From positions 1 to 49,382 of the forward strand of contig JAURMI010000007.1 in assembly GCA_030830785.1 (NCBI GenBank): DNA of 49,382 nucleotides, in the 5' to 3' direction. A program made the position numbers and the translations under genes. The notes under the pieces are model-generated. The model ran no database searches and was not told where the DNA came from. It saw nothing but the letters and a program-made list of their open reading frames with translations. Shown here piece after piece: positions 1 through 8,300 of the stretch; the first letter of the stretch is position 1; every line of letters starts with the position of its first letter. The stretch is from Crocinitomicaceae bacterium (GTDB lineage: Bacteria; Bacteroidota; Bacteroidia; Flavobacteriales_D; Crocinitomicaceae).

Positions 1-2
1 AA

Positions 3-398
3 AATGGAGGCAAGCCAATGTATGGGTGGTCTATGAAAGACATCGCCACACAAATCGGATCACAAGATATGCTCAAAGAAGCATTGGAAATGATCAATGT
101 GGTGCCCAACCCTTATTATGCCTTCTCTGAATATGAACGCACACGCTTGGACACTAAAGTTAAAATTGTCAATTTGCCAGAGTTGTGTACTGTAAAAATA
201 TATACGGCAAACGGTAAGTTAGTTAGAACATTTAAAAAGGATAGTCCTCAGACATACATTGATTGGGATCTTACTAACCATAAGGCTATTCCGATAGCTG
301 GTGGTATTTATCTTATTCATGTAGATGTTCCAAATGTAGGGGAGAAGGTCTTGAAATTCTTTGGCGGTATGCGCCAAGCGGATTTGCAAGGTATTTAA
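3..398 (+). CDS. C-terminal part of a large secreted protein (5' end outside window)
   Basis: The reading frame is open to the left edge, so this is the tail of a longer gene; the ATG at 18 is internal and should not be taken as the start. The visible part contains the pattern VVPNPYYAFSEYE followed by an Ig-like sorting-type fold (VKIYTANGKLVRTF, then PIAGGIYLIHV), as in the C-terminal regions of T9SS-exported Bacteroidota proteins. An extra tail of about 15 residues follows the last strand, unlike the common type A end. It lies 21 bp upstream of a PorV/PorQ-family gene in the same orientation and is probably co-transcribed with it. That pairing suggests an exported surface protein handled by the barrel next door, or possibly PorU, whose gene is often next to porV. 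The function cannot be told from the fragment. Confidence 0.75.
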   Translation, partial: NGGKPMYGWSMKDIATQIGSQDMLKEALEMINVVPNPYYAFSEYERTRLDTKVKIVNLPELCTVKIYTANGKLVRTFKKDSPQTYIDWDLTNHKAIPIAGGIYLIHVDVPNVGEKVLKFFGGMRQADLQGI

Positions 399-419
399 TG
401 ACAGAATAGTACGAAAGAG

Positions 420-1475
420 ATGAAAATAACATTCAAAAAAATATTATTAAGTGCAGGCCTCATTTCAGCACTCAATGCCTTGGCTGGAAATGAAGATCGA
501 GTAGGTTCTGCTGGAGCTTCTCAGTTGTTAATCAATCCGTGGGCCCGATCATCTGCATTGGCAGATGCATGTTATGCAAATAGTAACGGACTCGAGGCAA
601 GTTATATGAATATCGCTGGCTTAGCCTTTACCGATAAAACTCAACTTAAGTACAATTTTTCAAATTGGATGGGCAATGCCGGAATCGCTTTAAATGGTGC
701 TGGTTTGGCACAAAGAATTTCTGATTCAGAAGTGTTTTCTGTGAGTGTTCAAGCGATGAATTATGGCGATATTCCAATCACAACTGTTGCAAATCCAGAA
801 GGCAATATTGGTTTCTTTTCTCCGCGTTTTAATGTGTTTAGTGTTGGATACGCAAAAGAATTTTCTTCATCGATTTATGGTGGAATCAATTTCAAGGTAA
901 TCTCTGAAAGTATTTCTAATTTAAAAGCAAATGGAATTGCAATCGATGCTGGCATTAGATATGTTTCAGGAGAACAAGATCAGTTAAAATTTGGAATCAC
1001 CTTAAAGAACGTTGGTCCTGTAATGCGATATAAGGGTGATGGACTTGCACAACAAGTTACTTACATCAGTACAGGTTATATTGCTTCATTGGAAGAGCGG
1101 TCTTCTACTTTTGAATTGCCCTCCCTTTTAGGAATTGGTCTGTCTTATGATTTTATTTTTAATGAGAGCAATAAATTGAATTTAGCGCTTGCCTTTACAG
1201 CCAATTCATTTATGAAAGATCAGTATAGAATTGGCCTAGATTATGGGCTTGCAAAAGACAATATGGCTTTTAACCTTCGGGCAGGTTTCTGTTACGAAAA
1301 TGGAATGTTTAATGAAGAAACACGTTCAAGTGCCTTTAGTGGACCTACTGCTGGATTTTCAATTGATGCTTTGGTTGGCGAAAATCAAAATGCCCTTGGC
1401 CTAGAATATGCAACGAGATTTGCAGGTGTTTTTGGCATGATCCACACGATAGGTGCTACGATAAGCATAAAATAA
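420..1475 (+). CDS. PorV/PorQ-family outer-membrane barrel protein
   Basis: This 351-residue protein has a signal peptide (about residues 1-22, ending at ALAG). After it comes the family's N-terminal pattern: VGSAGASQLLINPWARSSALADA, then an N-P/A-G region (SYMNIAGLAF). The remainder alternates short amphipathic strands as in FadL-type barrels. PorV and PorQ are outer-membrane parts of the T9SS attachment complex; PorV shuttles cargo to the PorU sortase. I assign it only to the family: the upstream partner is not visible, and the length is shorter than I expect for PorV itself. It probably forms an operon with the upstream partial gene. A hairpin follows it before greA. Confidence 0.75.
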   Translation: MKITFKKILLSAGLISALNALAGNEDRVGSAGASQLLINPWARSSALADACYANSNGLEASYMNIAGLAFTDKTQLKYNFSNWMGNAGIALNGAGLAQRISDSEVFSVSVQAMNYGDIPITTVANPEGNIGFFSPRFNVFSVGYAKEFSSSIYGGINFKVISESISNLKANGIAIDAGIRYVSGEQDQLKFGITLKNVGPVMRYKGDGLAQQVTYISTGYIASLEERSSTFELPSLLGIGLSYDFIFNESNKLNLALAFTANSFMKDQYRIGLDYGLAKDNMAFNLRAGFCYENGMFNEETRSSAFSGPTAGFSIDALVGENQNALGLEYATRFAGVFGMIHTIGATISIK

Positions 1476-1495
1476 ATATTTAGCTTTTTTTTATT

Positions 1496-1522
1496 CAAGA
1501 GAGCTCTTCTAGGGCTCTCTTG
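1496..1522 (+). terminator. Hairpin between the PorV/PorQ-family gene and greA
   Basis: A 9-bp perfect stem (1496-1504 with 1514-1522, CAAGAGAGC/GCTCTCTTG) encloses a 9-nt loop. The downstream side has only TTAGTTT and the long T-run lies before the stem, so this is a weak or atypical intrinsic terminator. It could instead act as an mRNA 3' stabiliser. Confidence 0.45.
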
Positions 1523-1532
1523 TTAGTTTATG

Positions 1533-1540
1533 TAAATTTG
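1533..1540 (+). promoter_or_regulatory. -7 promoter element of greA
   Basis: TAAATTTG matches the Bacteroidota TAnnTTTG element. It ends only 5 nt before the greA ATG, so transcription should begin at or next to the start codon. No TTG lies at the usual 17-23 nt upstream, so the -33 element is not clear. Confidence 0.5.
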
Positions 1541-1545
1541 ATATT

Positions 1546-2019
1546 ATGTCAACGATCAATTATTATACCGCAGAAGGGTTACAGAAGTTGAAAGATGAAT
1601 TACACCATTTGAAAACTGTTCAAAGACCGTCTATTTCAGAACAAATAGCCGAAGCTCGCGACAAAGGAGATTTGTCAGAGAATGCAGAGTACGATGCGGC
1701 TAAGGAAGCGCAAGGCATTCTTGAAATGAAGATTGCAAAAATGGAAGAAATTATCTCCAACGCGCGTTTAATTGACGAAACCAATATGGATAACAGCAAA
1801 GTATATATTCTTTCAAAGGTTGAAATAAAAAATAAATCCAATGGTATGGTCATAGAATATACGCTTGTTGCAGAAAATGAAGCAGATATTAAAGCCAGAA
1901 AAATTTCAATTGAATCACCAATTGGCAAGGGATTATTAGGAAAAAAAGTTGGTGATGTAGCCGAAATTCAAACGCCTGGCGGCATAATGCATTTCGAAAT
2001 CATTTCTATATCAAGGTAA
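1546..2019 (+). CDS. greA: Transcription elongation factor GreA
   Basis: The 157-residue protein has the usual GreA length. GreA rescues backtracked RNA polymerase by stimulating cleavage of the transcript 3' end through the secondary channel. Residues 1-75 form the N-terminal coiled coil with the tip segment GDLSENAEYDAAKEAQ, in which D42 and E45 are the acidic tip residues. Residues 80-157 form the FKBP-like C-terminal domain (SPIGKGLLGKKVGD). Its stop codon overlaps the next ATG by one base (TAATG), indicating translational coupling with the HIT gene. It is preceded by a -7 element 5 nt from the ATG. Confidence 0.97.
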   Translation: MSTINYYTAEGLQKLKDELHHLKTVQRPSISEQIAEARDKGDLSENAEYDAAKEAQGILEMKIAKMEEIISNARLIDETNMDNSKVYILSKVEIKNKSNGMVIEYTLVAENEADIKARKISIESPIGKGLLGKKVGDVAEIQTPGGIMHFEIISISR

Positions 2020-2408
2020 TGCCTAGTATTTTTTCCCGTATTGTTTCTGGTGAAATTCCTTGCTATAAAGTAGCTGAAAATGAAGAGTTTTTGGCATTTC
2101 TAGATATTATGCCTCTATCAAAAGGCCATACGCTGGTTATTCCTAAGGTTGAGACAGATTATATTTTTGATATCGAAGATGATTCATATCGGCGTCTATG
2201 GATTTTTGCTAAAGATGTTTCTAAACGCCTCAAAAAACAAATTCCATGTAAGCGCATAGGTGTTAGTGTAGTAGGATTAGAAGTCCCTCATGCGCATATT
2301 CATCTCATTCCGATAAATCAAATTGAGGACATGAATTTTAGTAAAGAGAAACTTTCCATGTCTTCGGAGGAATTAGCATTGGTGGCCTCTAAATTATTAA
2401 ATAGCTAA
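2019..2408 (+). CDS. HIT-family nucleotide-binding hydrolase
   Basis: A 129-residue histidine-triad protein. The signature HAHIHLIP at residues 91-98 carries the three motif histidines (H91, H93, H95), and the upstream SKGHTLVIP (H37) segment is typical of the HinT/HIT hydrolase branch. Such enzymes hydrolyse AMP-linked or dinucleoside substrates in the cytoplasm; the natural substrate cannot be read from sequence. Its start codon overlaps the greA stop, so it is translated from the same mRNA. It faces the SGNH hydrolase gene convergently, with 57 bp between them and no obvious terminator. Confidence 0.95.
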   Translation: MPSIFSRIVSGEIPCYKVAENEEFLAFLDIMPLSKGHTLVIPKVETDYIFDIEDDSYRRLWIFAKDVSKRLKKQIPCKRIGVSVVGLEVPHAHIHLIPINQIEDMNFSKEKLSMSSEELALVASKLLNS

Positions 2409-2465
2409 AAAACTTAGGCCAAAATATTCATGTTTCTAAAAGCTACAAATTATTAACAAAACGAG

Positions 2466-3476
2466 TTATTTGTTTTGAACTGTAACAGATTTCTTGACTG
2501 AATACCATTTACAATCGTATTTAACCCATAAGGTAATCACGTACTTTCCAGGTTTAGCGTAATAGTATTTTAAATTACTTTTACCTGAAGATTTTCCGTC
2601 ACCAAAATCCCAGTGAACATCAGTTGCATTGACAAACTGGTTATTAAGGGTCACACAAAGCCATTTGGTTGTCATGGTAAAATCAACCTTAGGTTTTTCA
2701 TCATTTGTTTTAATTTGAATTGTATCTAGATTGTAGCGGGATCTATTTTTTTGCACATATTGCCACGCGATGGAAGAAATGTTATCGGCAACTATTGGAT
2801 CCACAAGTTTGGGTGTTGCCCCACCATGTGCTGATTGATTATATATCGATGAATAAAAAGTCGTAGCGGCTACAAAACTTCCAATTGAATTTGGATGTAA
2901 TAGATCGCTTTCATAAAGGTTTAAATTCGGATACGCCTTACGCACCGCCTTCCAAACCATACCTACAGGAGCAATTGGGAATGATCCTGTGCTCTGACTG
3001 AGCTGGAGATAACCCTGGGCAATTTTATCTGACATCTCTAAATAATCAACATGATACGTACTATCGGAAATTCCATTTTGATAACCCCAAGTCATATAAA
3101 AATAAATTTTGGCACATGGATTATTGACTTTGATTGATTCAATTAACTTTTTTGCATAAGGGACAGTCTCTTCTTCAATAGTTAGAGAATCAAAAAATAA
3201 TTCCTTACTCATTGCTTGAATGAAAACATAATCCCAATCTCTAGCTTTGATTTTATTATAAGTATTTGCTCTTTCAACATGACCCTTTAAAGTGCTACCA
3301 CCAACTGCTAGGGTATCTGCAAAGACATTTTTCCCTTTTGAATTGGCAAGATTCTGATACATCTTGCACATTTCGTTCATGTAGGTAAAACTATTGCCTA
3401 TGAATAGAACATTTTCAGTCTGACCAATTGTTTTAAAGCAAATTATGAAACTGAAAATAAAAAAGATTGATCTCAT
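2466..3476 (-). CDS. Exported SGNH/GDSL-type (DUF4886-like) hydrolase with C-terminal PKD domain
   Basis: 336 residues when started at the ATG at 3476; a TTG further up (3488) would overlap the upstream gene and spoil the signal peptide. Residues 1-19 are a signal peptide. The SGNH core shows block I as GNSFT (27-31, Ser29 nucleophile), a glycine block near 58-60, and block V as DLLHPN with D191 and H194. The block III asparagine is not present; WDYVFIQ occupies the position, as in DUF4886-type proteins. A PKD-like domain (WDFGDG at 289-294) ends the protein. It lies 2 bp after a membrane acyltransferase gene. I infer an extracytoplasmic esterase acting on acylated glycans. Substrate unknown. 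Confidence 0.8.
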   Translation of the reverse strand: MRSIFFIFSFIICFKTIGQTENVLFIGNSFTYMNEMCKMYQNLANSKGKNVFADTLAVGGSTLKGHVERANTYNKIKARDWDYVFIQAMSKELFFDSLTIEEETVPYAKKLIESIKVNNPCAKIYFYMTWGYQNGISDSTYHVDYLEMSDKIAQGYLQLSQSTGSFPIAPVGMVWKAVRKAYPNLNLYESDLLHPNSIGSFVAATTFYSSIYNQSAHGGATPKLVDPIVADNISSIAWQYVQKNRSRYNLDTIQIKTNDEKPKVDFTMTTKWLCVTLNNQFVNATDVHWDFGDGKSSGKSNLKYYYAKPGKYVITLWVKYDCKWYSVKKSVTVQNK

Positions 3477-3478
3477 AT

Positions 3479-4660
3479 TTATCTCCAAAAAAATAGTTTA
3501 TTGATCACCCTAATGTACATGGTTTCTAGTGGTTCTATGAAATATACCATAACGGAAAAAACAATAATAGCACTCAATGAAATAAACATAGAAAAATATG
3601 GATTCAGGTCCTCATTAAACAACAATGGTTTAAGTCCCAATCCAAAAATACCCCCATAAAGAATAATAACGTGAACAATGTAAATAGGTAACGTGTTTTG
3701 ACCTAATTTTAAAAATAGCGTTGCTCGGATTTTAATATTGGCATCAATGAGCATTAAAATCCCAATGAGCCCAATTACCTGGCCCAAACGGAGAATATAG
3801 GTGGATATTGAAATAAATACTTCACGAGAAATCAAATGTTCAGCGTATAGCATTGGTACTATAAAATTAAATATGATTCCAACAGCAATAAAAGAGGCCC
3901 CAAACCACCATTTCTTCGTTTCTTTTTCATAAATTCTTATCAAATTCCCTATCATTCCACCCAAAATTGTATAACCGGAATACTGAAGAAAATTAAAGTC
4001 TGAAAATTTCCCGTAAAACATATTTTGAAGAAATGATGGGGCATTCTCCGGAAGATACCGTCTATGGTTTGGGTCTAATAAATTATTGGCAATCAATTTA
4101 TTGTCCCATTCAATGTGGGTTTTTAGCATTGAATAGAGAATGAAAATAACTATAGCAGTCAAAAGGCAATAGATGTAAAACGGACCTATTTTAATTAACT
4201 TATAGAGCCCATAAATCACAAGAAGAATAAATAAGCCAATGGCTATTGATTGCAAAACATGAAAAGCATAAAACCAATCTAAATATATTGGGACGCTGTA
4301 ATAAATGGATTTTATTATACTGCCTAAATTTAATTGAATCAGATAACCCCAAAAAAGAAGGGTAAGCACTCTTTTAAATCCTTTTTTAACTCTAGGGTTT
4401 TGGAAATATCCTACATCCTGACCTCGGGCGGTAAGAAGATAAACAAAAATTATACCTGTAACAGTAAAAAACAATGGTGAAGTAACTCCATGAAGAATGT
4501 GCCAAAATTTATATGCGAAAAATTCATATTTTCTATATTCCCATGAAAGTGCTGAGCCAGTGAAATGGCCTTCAATCATGAGTAAAATAGCAATTGACCG
4601 TGCCATATCAATAAAATACAACCGAGGTTTATCTTGAATTGTATTTATTTGGTCTACCAT
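3479..4660 (-). CDS. Multi-membrane-span acyltransferase (DUF1624/acyltransferase-3-like)
   Basis: A 393-residue integral membrane protein with about ten hydrophobic segments. The N-terminal block (FIDMARSIAILLMIEGH, H32), the following SPLFFTVTG and the basic KKGFKRVLTLLFWG match the heparan-alpha-glucosaminide N-acetyltransferase-like/acyltransferase-3 group. The C-terminal block LKLGQNTLPIYIVH also fits that group. Members move acyl groups across the inner membrane onto sugars of surface glycans. It is first in a two-gene operon with the SGNH hydrolase, 2 bp apart, which mirrors the fused AT3-SGNH proteins. A TAnnTTTG element lies about 23 nt before its ATG. Confidence 0.75.
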   Translation of the reverse strand: MVDQINTIQDKPRLYFIDMARSIAILLMIEGHFTGSALSWEYRKYEFFAYKFWHILHGVTSPLFFTVTGIIFVYLLTARGQDVGYFQNPRVKKGFKRVLTLLFWGYLIQLNLGSIIKSIYYSVPIYLDWFYAFHVLQSIAIGLFILLVIYGLYKLIKIGPFYIYCLLTAIVIFILYSMLKTHIEWDNKLIANNLLDPNHRRYLPENAPSFLQNMFYGKFSDFNFLQYSGYTILGGMIGNLIRIYEKETKKWWFGASFIAVGIIFNFIVPMLYAEHLISREVFISISTYILRLGQVIGLIGILMLIDANIKIRATLFLKLGQNTLPIYIVHVIILYGGIFGLGLKPLLFNEDLNPYFSMFISLSAIIVFSVMVYFIEPLETMYIRVINKLFFWR

Positions 4661-4683
4661 AGTTCACTTTAAATTTAAAACTG

Positions 4684-4691
4684 CAAATATA
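4684..4691 (-). promoter_or_regulatory. -7 promoter element of the acyltransferase/SGNH operon
   Basis: TATATTTG on the minus strand, 23 nt before the ATG at 4660. The closest TTTTG at a possible -33 position is 26 nt upstream, which is longer than usual, so the call is tentative. Confidence 0.4.
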
Positions 4692-4722
4692 TCACACAAA
4701 AGTCTTCCATTAAAACCAAAAC

Positions 4723-6642
4723 TTATTCTTTTGGAAATGTACTAATCTTAAGTGCAATAATTTCGATACGCCGCTCCAACGAGGCATTTTTGGAATATAC
4801 TGAATTGCGTTGGTCATAATAATCGTCACTTACATCTTTATTGGCCTTGAATTCACCCATAGGTTCTTCTATGAATTGTAAACAAATTGGATTGGTTTGC
4901 ATGTAAGGAGCAAATTTGCCGCCATCAATTTCTTCAAAATAATTAATTATAGATGCAATGCGCCTTTTAGTTAAATGTACATTATAGTCAGATTTAGCTA
5001 AGGGGCTAGCAAAACCTCGTACAACGATACTTATTTGTTGACCAGTTTGCAGTGCATCCCAAACTTGTTGTTTAAATAGCGCTAAATCCTTCATGCCTTG
5101 ATCAACCTCCTGGATAAAAAATGTGTCTAGCGCGTTTGAAACTTGTACAGCAGATAAGGAGTCTATATTCTCGACCACTTTTTGTAAATACTCGGGATAT
5201 TGGCTTTTATATTTATAGTATGTTTCTTCATAGGAAAGGTCGGTATTTTCAGAAGTGCTCTTTGGATTGGGATGATCATTTTCAAAATATAACCGAATCG
5301 GTAATTCAACAATAATAGAATCGATACTTTTTTCTTTGAGTTGTTTGGGCCTTAAAAAATCCTGGTAAAAAATATCACTACAACAAGTTGGATGCGAGGC
5401 ATACAAACTTCCCAATCTATTGGAACTTAAATAAGCAGTATCTCCATTACAAAAGAAATAGAGATCATTTGCTGAGCCATTAAACGGCATTCCAAGATTG
5501 ATAGGCGGCCCAAAACTCCCATTTGATTGAAGGGCACTATAAAAAATATCATATCCGCCATATCCGGAGTGCCAGGTAGACGAAAAATAAAGTCTTTGAG
5601 TCAAGGGATCAAACCATGGTGAAACTTCATTCTCAATTGAATTAAGCATTGTTAAATTTTGCTCTGCGAAGAATTGGCCATTAGGGTCTATATTTCCGAA
5701 ATATAAATCTATTCCACCCATCCCATTTACATTTTTTGCAGCGAAAATACACCTAAGCGTGTCGTTAAGCTCAAAGATGGTAGGCATACTATGATAATTT
5801 CCTTTTAATGATTCACTTTGGAATAAGGTATCTATGGTCCAAATGCTTGAATGTGGTAATAAACGAATTATTCGACATTGAAGCGAATTGTTTTGCCTCT
5901 GGCATTCGCTGCAGAAAGCAAAACTGCTGTCTGGTGCAATACTTAAATTGCCATATTCAAAGGCTGAATTGGTTAAGCTCAAAAATGGTTGAATTCCCTT
6001 TTGGACATCGGAAAATTGATATAAATTAAGATGGTAATTTTTACTAAATACTAATTCTTGATCTTCACCAATTGAGTCGGCCTTTAGTGCACTGTAAATG
6101 ATGGAATTGTTCAGTATGGCATGTGCAAATTCCGCATCTATTGTATTGGCTTTGTGTGGTATCAATTTCAGCGCTGCATCATCCGAATTGTATTTGAGTT
6201 GTTTTAATACCCAATTACATGCAATAACTTCTTGGTTTGCCTTTAGGTAACCATAACTTTTTTTATTTTCTGAAAAAAAACGTTTTACTTCCTTAAATTG
6301 AGCTAATGCTTCCTTATACAGTGCCTGCTGCTTTAGCATTTGCGCATAGTTTAATTGTGCTTCGGGATACAATTGCCCATCTGAATCTAATTGATACACC
6401 TTAAGAAAAAAACGCGCTGCAGTTCTGTAGTCTTTAAAAAGTGCATTGGTTTGGGCAATTTTCCAATGTAATTCTATGGAATTGGGTTCTAATTCTAGGG
6501 CCTGTTGATAATATTTAAGTGCTTCAATATAGTCCAATACTTGTACTTGTGCATCCGCATGAGCAATTAATTTATGCAATTGCTTTTGTCCAATTGAATT
6601 TTGGCAAAGTAGAATAAAAAGTATTAAATAAAATCTGGGCAT
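4723..6642 (-). CDS. TPR / beta-propeller / OmpA-like protein of the PorE type
   Basis: The 639-residue exported protein starts with a signal peptide (1-19). Residues about 24-150 are TPR-like (DYIEALKYYQQALELEPNS). A middle region has PD40-like propeller blades, clearest at YGGYDIFYSAL with NLGMPFNGSANDLYFF. Residues about 525-639 form an OmpA-like domain (IVVRGFASP, LTKRRIASIINYF, ERRIEII). This order is that of the T9SS component PorE and related proteins that anchor outer-membrane complexes to peptidoglycan. Its first 19 bp overlap the end of the PorP/SprF gene, so the two are translationally linked. It may be a paralogue of PorE rather than the core component. Confidence 0.8.
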   Translation of the reverse strand: MPRFYLILFILLCQNSIGQKQLHKLIAHADAQVQVLDYIEALKYYQQALELEPNSIELHWKIAQTNALFKDYRTAARFFLKVYQLDSDGQLYPEAQLNYAQMLKQQALYKEALAQFKEVKRFFSENKKSYGYLKANQEVIACNWVLKQLKYNSDDAALKLIPHKANTIDAEFAHAILNNSIIYSALKADSIGEDQELVFSKNYHLNLYQFSDVQKGIQPFLSLTNSAFEYGNLSIAPDSSFAFCSECQRQNNSLQCRIIRLLPHSSIWTIDTLFQSESLKGNYHSMPTIFELNDTLRCIFAAKNVNGMGGIDLYFGNIDPNGQFFAEQNLTMLNSIENEVSPWFDPLTQRLYFSSTWHSGYGGYDIFYSALQSNGSFGPPINLGMPFNGSANDLYFFCNGDTAYLSSNRLGSLYASHPTCCSDIFYQDFLRPKQLKEKSIDSIIVELPIRLYFENDHPNPKSTSENTDLSYEETYYKYKSQYPEYLQKVVENIDSLSAVQVSNALDTFFIQEVDQGMKDLALFKQQVWDALQTGQQISIVVRGFASPLAKSDYNVHLTKRRIASIINYFEEIDGGKFAPYMQTNPICLQFIEEPMGEFKANKDVSDDYYDQRNSVYSKNASLERRIEIIALKISTFPKE

Positions 6643-7601
6643 ATTCTGTATTGCAAAGGTAAAGGCCGAAATTGGGTAATGACATAGCGCAAACTTATTT
6701 CAAAAGCTCCGCGTCCACGGCTTGCTGGCACCAAAGATGAATAATTAAAATCATAAGATATTCCACAATACATGGGCCCGCGATTTAAACCAAATTGTAG
6801 GCAAAAGGCATCTTTTGCGCGCCACCAAATACCAGTACTCAAAATTATATTGTCGTTTTTTGAAAAAAGGTATTCTGCTAAAGCGCCCAATACTAGTTCT
6901 TTGTAAGTGCCTTGAAAATTCATTTGAAAACTAGGCTCGACGGCCAATGTAGGATTGTATTGATATTTTAATTGACTAAATACGTTAAGCCTTAAGTCAC
7001 GTTTTGTATTGTCCGAAAAAAAACTTTGATTGGGCCGAGTTAGATTAAATAGTCCGATTCCGTTTTGTATTTTAAATTTTGAATTAATTGTGTAATTGTG
7101 AATACATCCAGTTCCCAACATGGGTTTAGTCATTGATGCAACTTGAAAATTCTCATTGGTTGGGGCATTCGGATCAAATAGATAGCCATTGAATTGATCA
7201 TCAAAGTAAAATGCATTGCTATTTAGCTGTCTTTGATTGAAACCTATTTGAATGGCCGCCCTCAACACATGTCGATCTAGTATTTTAAAAGGCTTACATA
7301 AGTTTATTTGCAATTCATTGGTTTGGAATTTGCCATCTCCTACTTGGTCATGAAAATAATTGATGCCAACTCCTAGGCCTTTATATTTTAAATCAGCTGA
7401 AAGTGCGGTAGTTTGATAGGGAATACTTACACTTCTCCATTGGGTCCTATAATTGGAGATAAAGCGCAAATCTTCATTAAAGTTACCAGCTCCCGCAGGG
7501 TTCTGATAAATTGGATTGTTATTAAATTGAGTCCAATGAATATCTTGTGCCAACAAACAGGCACTCCAAATGCAAAAACACAAACTCCAAAAGGCTTTCA
7601 C
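6624..7601 (-). CDS. PorP/SprF-family T9SS outer-membrane protein
   Basis: 325 residues with a GTG start and a signal peptide ending at LLAQ (about 18). The N-terminal pattern HWTQFNNNPIYQNPAGAG, followed by NYRTQWRSVSIPYQT, is diagnostic of the PorP/SprF family. The rest is a predicted barrel with aromatic-ended strands. Family members are outer-membrane partners of the T9SS; SprF is needed to export the SprB adhesin, and PorP binds PorE and PorK/N. It sits 18 bp after the short-chain dehydrogenase gene and overlaps the PorE-like gene by 19 bp. No type B sorted adhesin is found nearby, so its client, if any, is elsewhere. Confidence 0.88.
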   Translation of the reverse strand: MKAFWSLCFCIWSACLLAQDIHWTQFNNNPIYQNPAGAGNFNEDLRFISNYRTQWRSVSIPYQTTALSADLKYKGLGVGINYFHDQVGDGKFQTNELQINLCKPFKILDRHVLRAAIQIGFNQRQLNSNAFYFDDQFNGYLFDPNAPTNENFQVASMTKPMLGTGCIHNYTINSKFKIQNGIGLFNLTRPNQSFFSDNTKRDLRLNVFSQLKYQYNPTLAVEPSFQMNFQGTYKELVLGALAEYLFSKNDNIILSTGIWWRAKDAFCLQFGLNRGPMYCGISYDFNYSSLVPASRGRGAFEISLRYVITQFRPLPLQYRICPDFI

Positions 7602-7619
7602 CTAACTAAAGTACAAATA

Positions 7620-8300
7620 TTAAGGGTTGCTACTAGATACAGCAATGATTTTTCCGTTCATTAATTTACCAGCCTGAAGTGCAAAATTTGCTATAAATTC
7701 TGCCATTTGTTTAGCTGAAGTTGGTGCCTTATAGCCAGGAAAAGCAGCTGATAACATTTGGGTTTGTACTGCTCCTAAACAAAGGCAGTTCATACGCAAT
7801 CCAGTATTCTTATATTCTTCAGCGAATAATTCGGTGAATGAACATAGGGCCGCTTTTGAAGTAGAATATGCGGTTAATCCTGCAAATTTCAAGCTGCCCT
7901 GAAAGCCGCCCATCGAGCTAATATTGATGATATGGGCATCAGTAGAGAAGCGTGGTAGAAGTGCTTGGGTACTTTCCATAATACCTATCACATTTGTTTG
8001 ATAGCTCAATTGAAAATCTTCATGGGTTAGCATCTCAAATGGCTTATGAATTAAAAATCCTGCATTGTTGATTAATATATCAATTGGACTTACAAACTGT
8101 ATCGCCTTGATTTGTATAGCCACATCCTTTGAAATATCTAAAGCATATGAATTCACATTTTTTTGCTTGAATTCCAAGTTCATTCTCATTAAATTTCTTG
8201 AAAGTGCTGTGACTATTGTATCTGGTTGCGCTGAGAAATATTTTACCAATTCAGCTCCAATTCCTTGACTTGCCCCTAAGATAACTACGTGCTTACTCAT
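7620..8300 (-). CDS. Short-chain dehydrogenase/reductase (SDR)
   Basis: A 226-residue classical SDR. The nucleotide-binding motif GASQGIG is at 9-15, NNAG at 78-81, N103 in the helix-4 position, and the active-site residues are S128/S129, Y145 and K149 (YSTSK). It is cytoplasmic and NAD(P)-dependent; the substrate is not predictable. Its ATG overlaps the end of the first paaE gene by 8 bp, so it is part of the same transcript. That suggests, but does not prove, a role in aromatic or acyl-CoA metabolism alongside the epoxidase reductases. Confidence 0.9.
   Translation of the reverse strand: MSKHVVILGASQGIGAELVKYFSAQPDTIVTALSRNLMRMNLEFKQKNVNSYALDISKDVAIQIKAIQFVSPIDILINNAGFLIHKPFEMLTHEDFQLSYQTNVIGIMESTQALLPRFSTDAHIINISSMGGFQGSLKFAGLTAYSTSKAALCSFTELFAEEYKNTGLRMNCLCLGAVQTQMLSAAFPGYKAPTSAKQMAEFIANFALQAGKLMNGKIIAVSSSNP

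Noticed and set aside
420..1475. Naming this gene porV
   Set aside because: The family match is clear but paralogues are common, the upstream partner is truncated, and the length does not decide it.
5121..5315. Short + strand frames inside the PorE-like gene and similar ones elsewhere (e.g. 17962-18177, 44769-44963)
   Set aside because: They lie within strongly supported genes on the other strand or in another frame, and their translations show no protein-like features.
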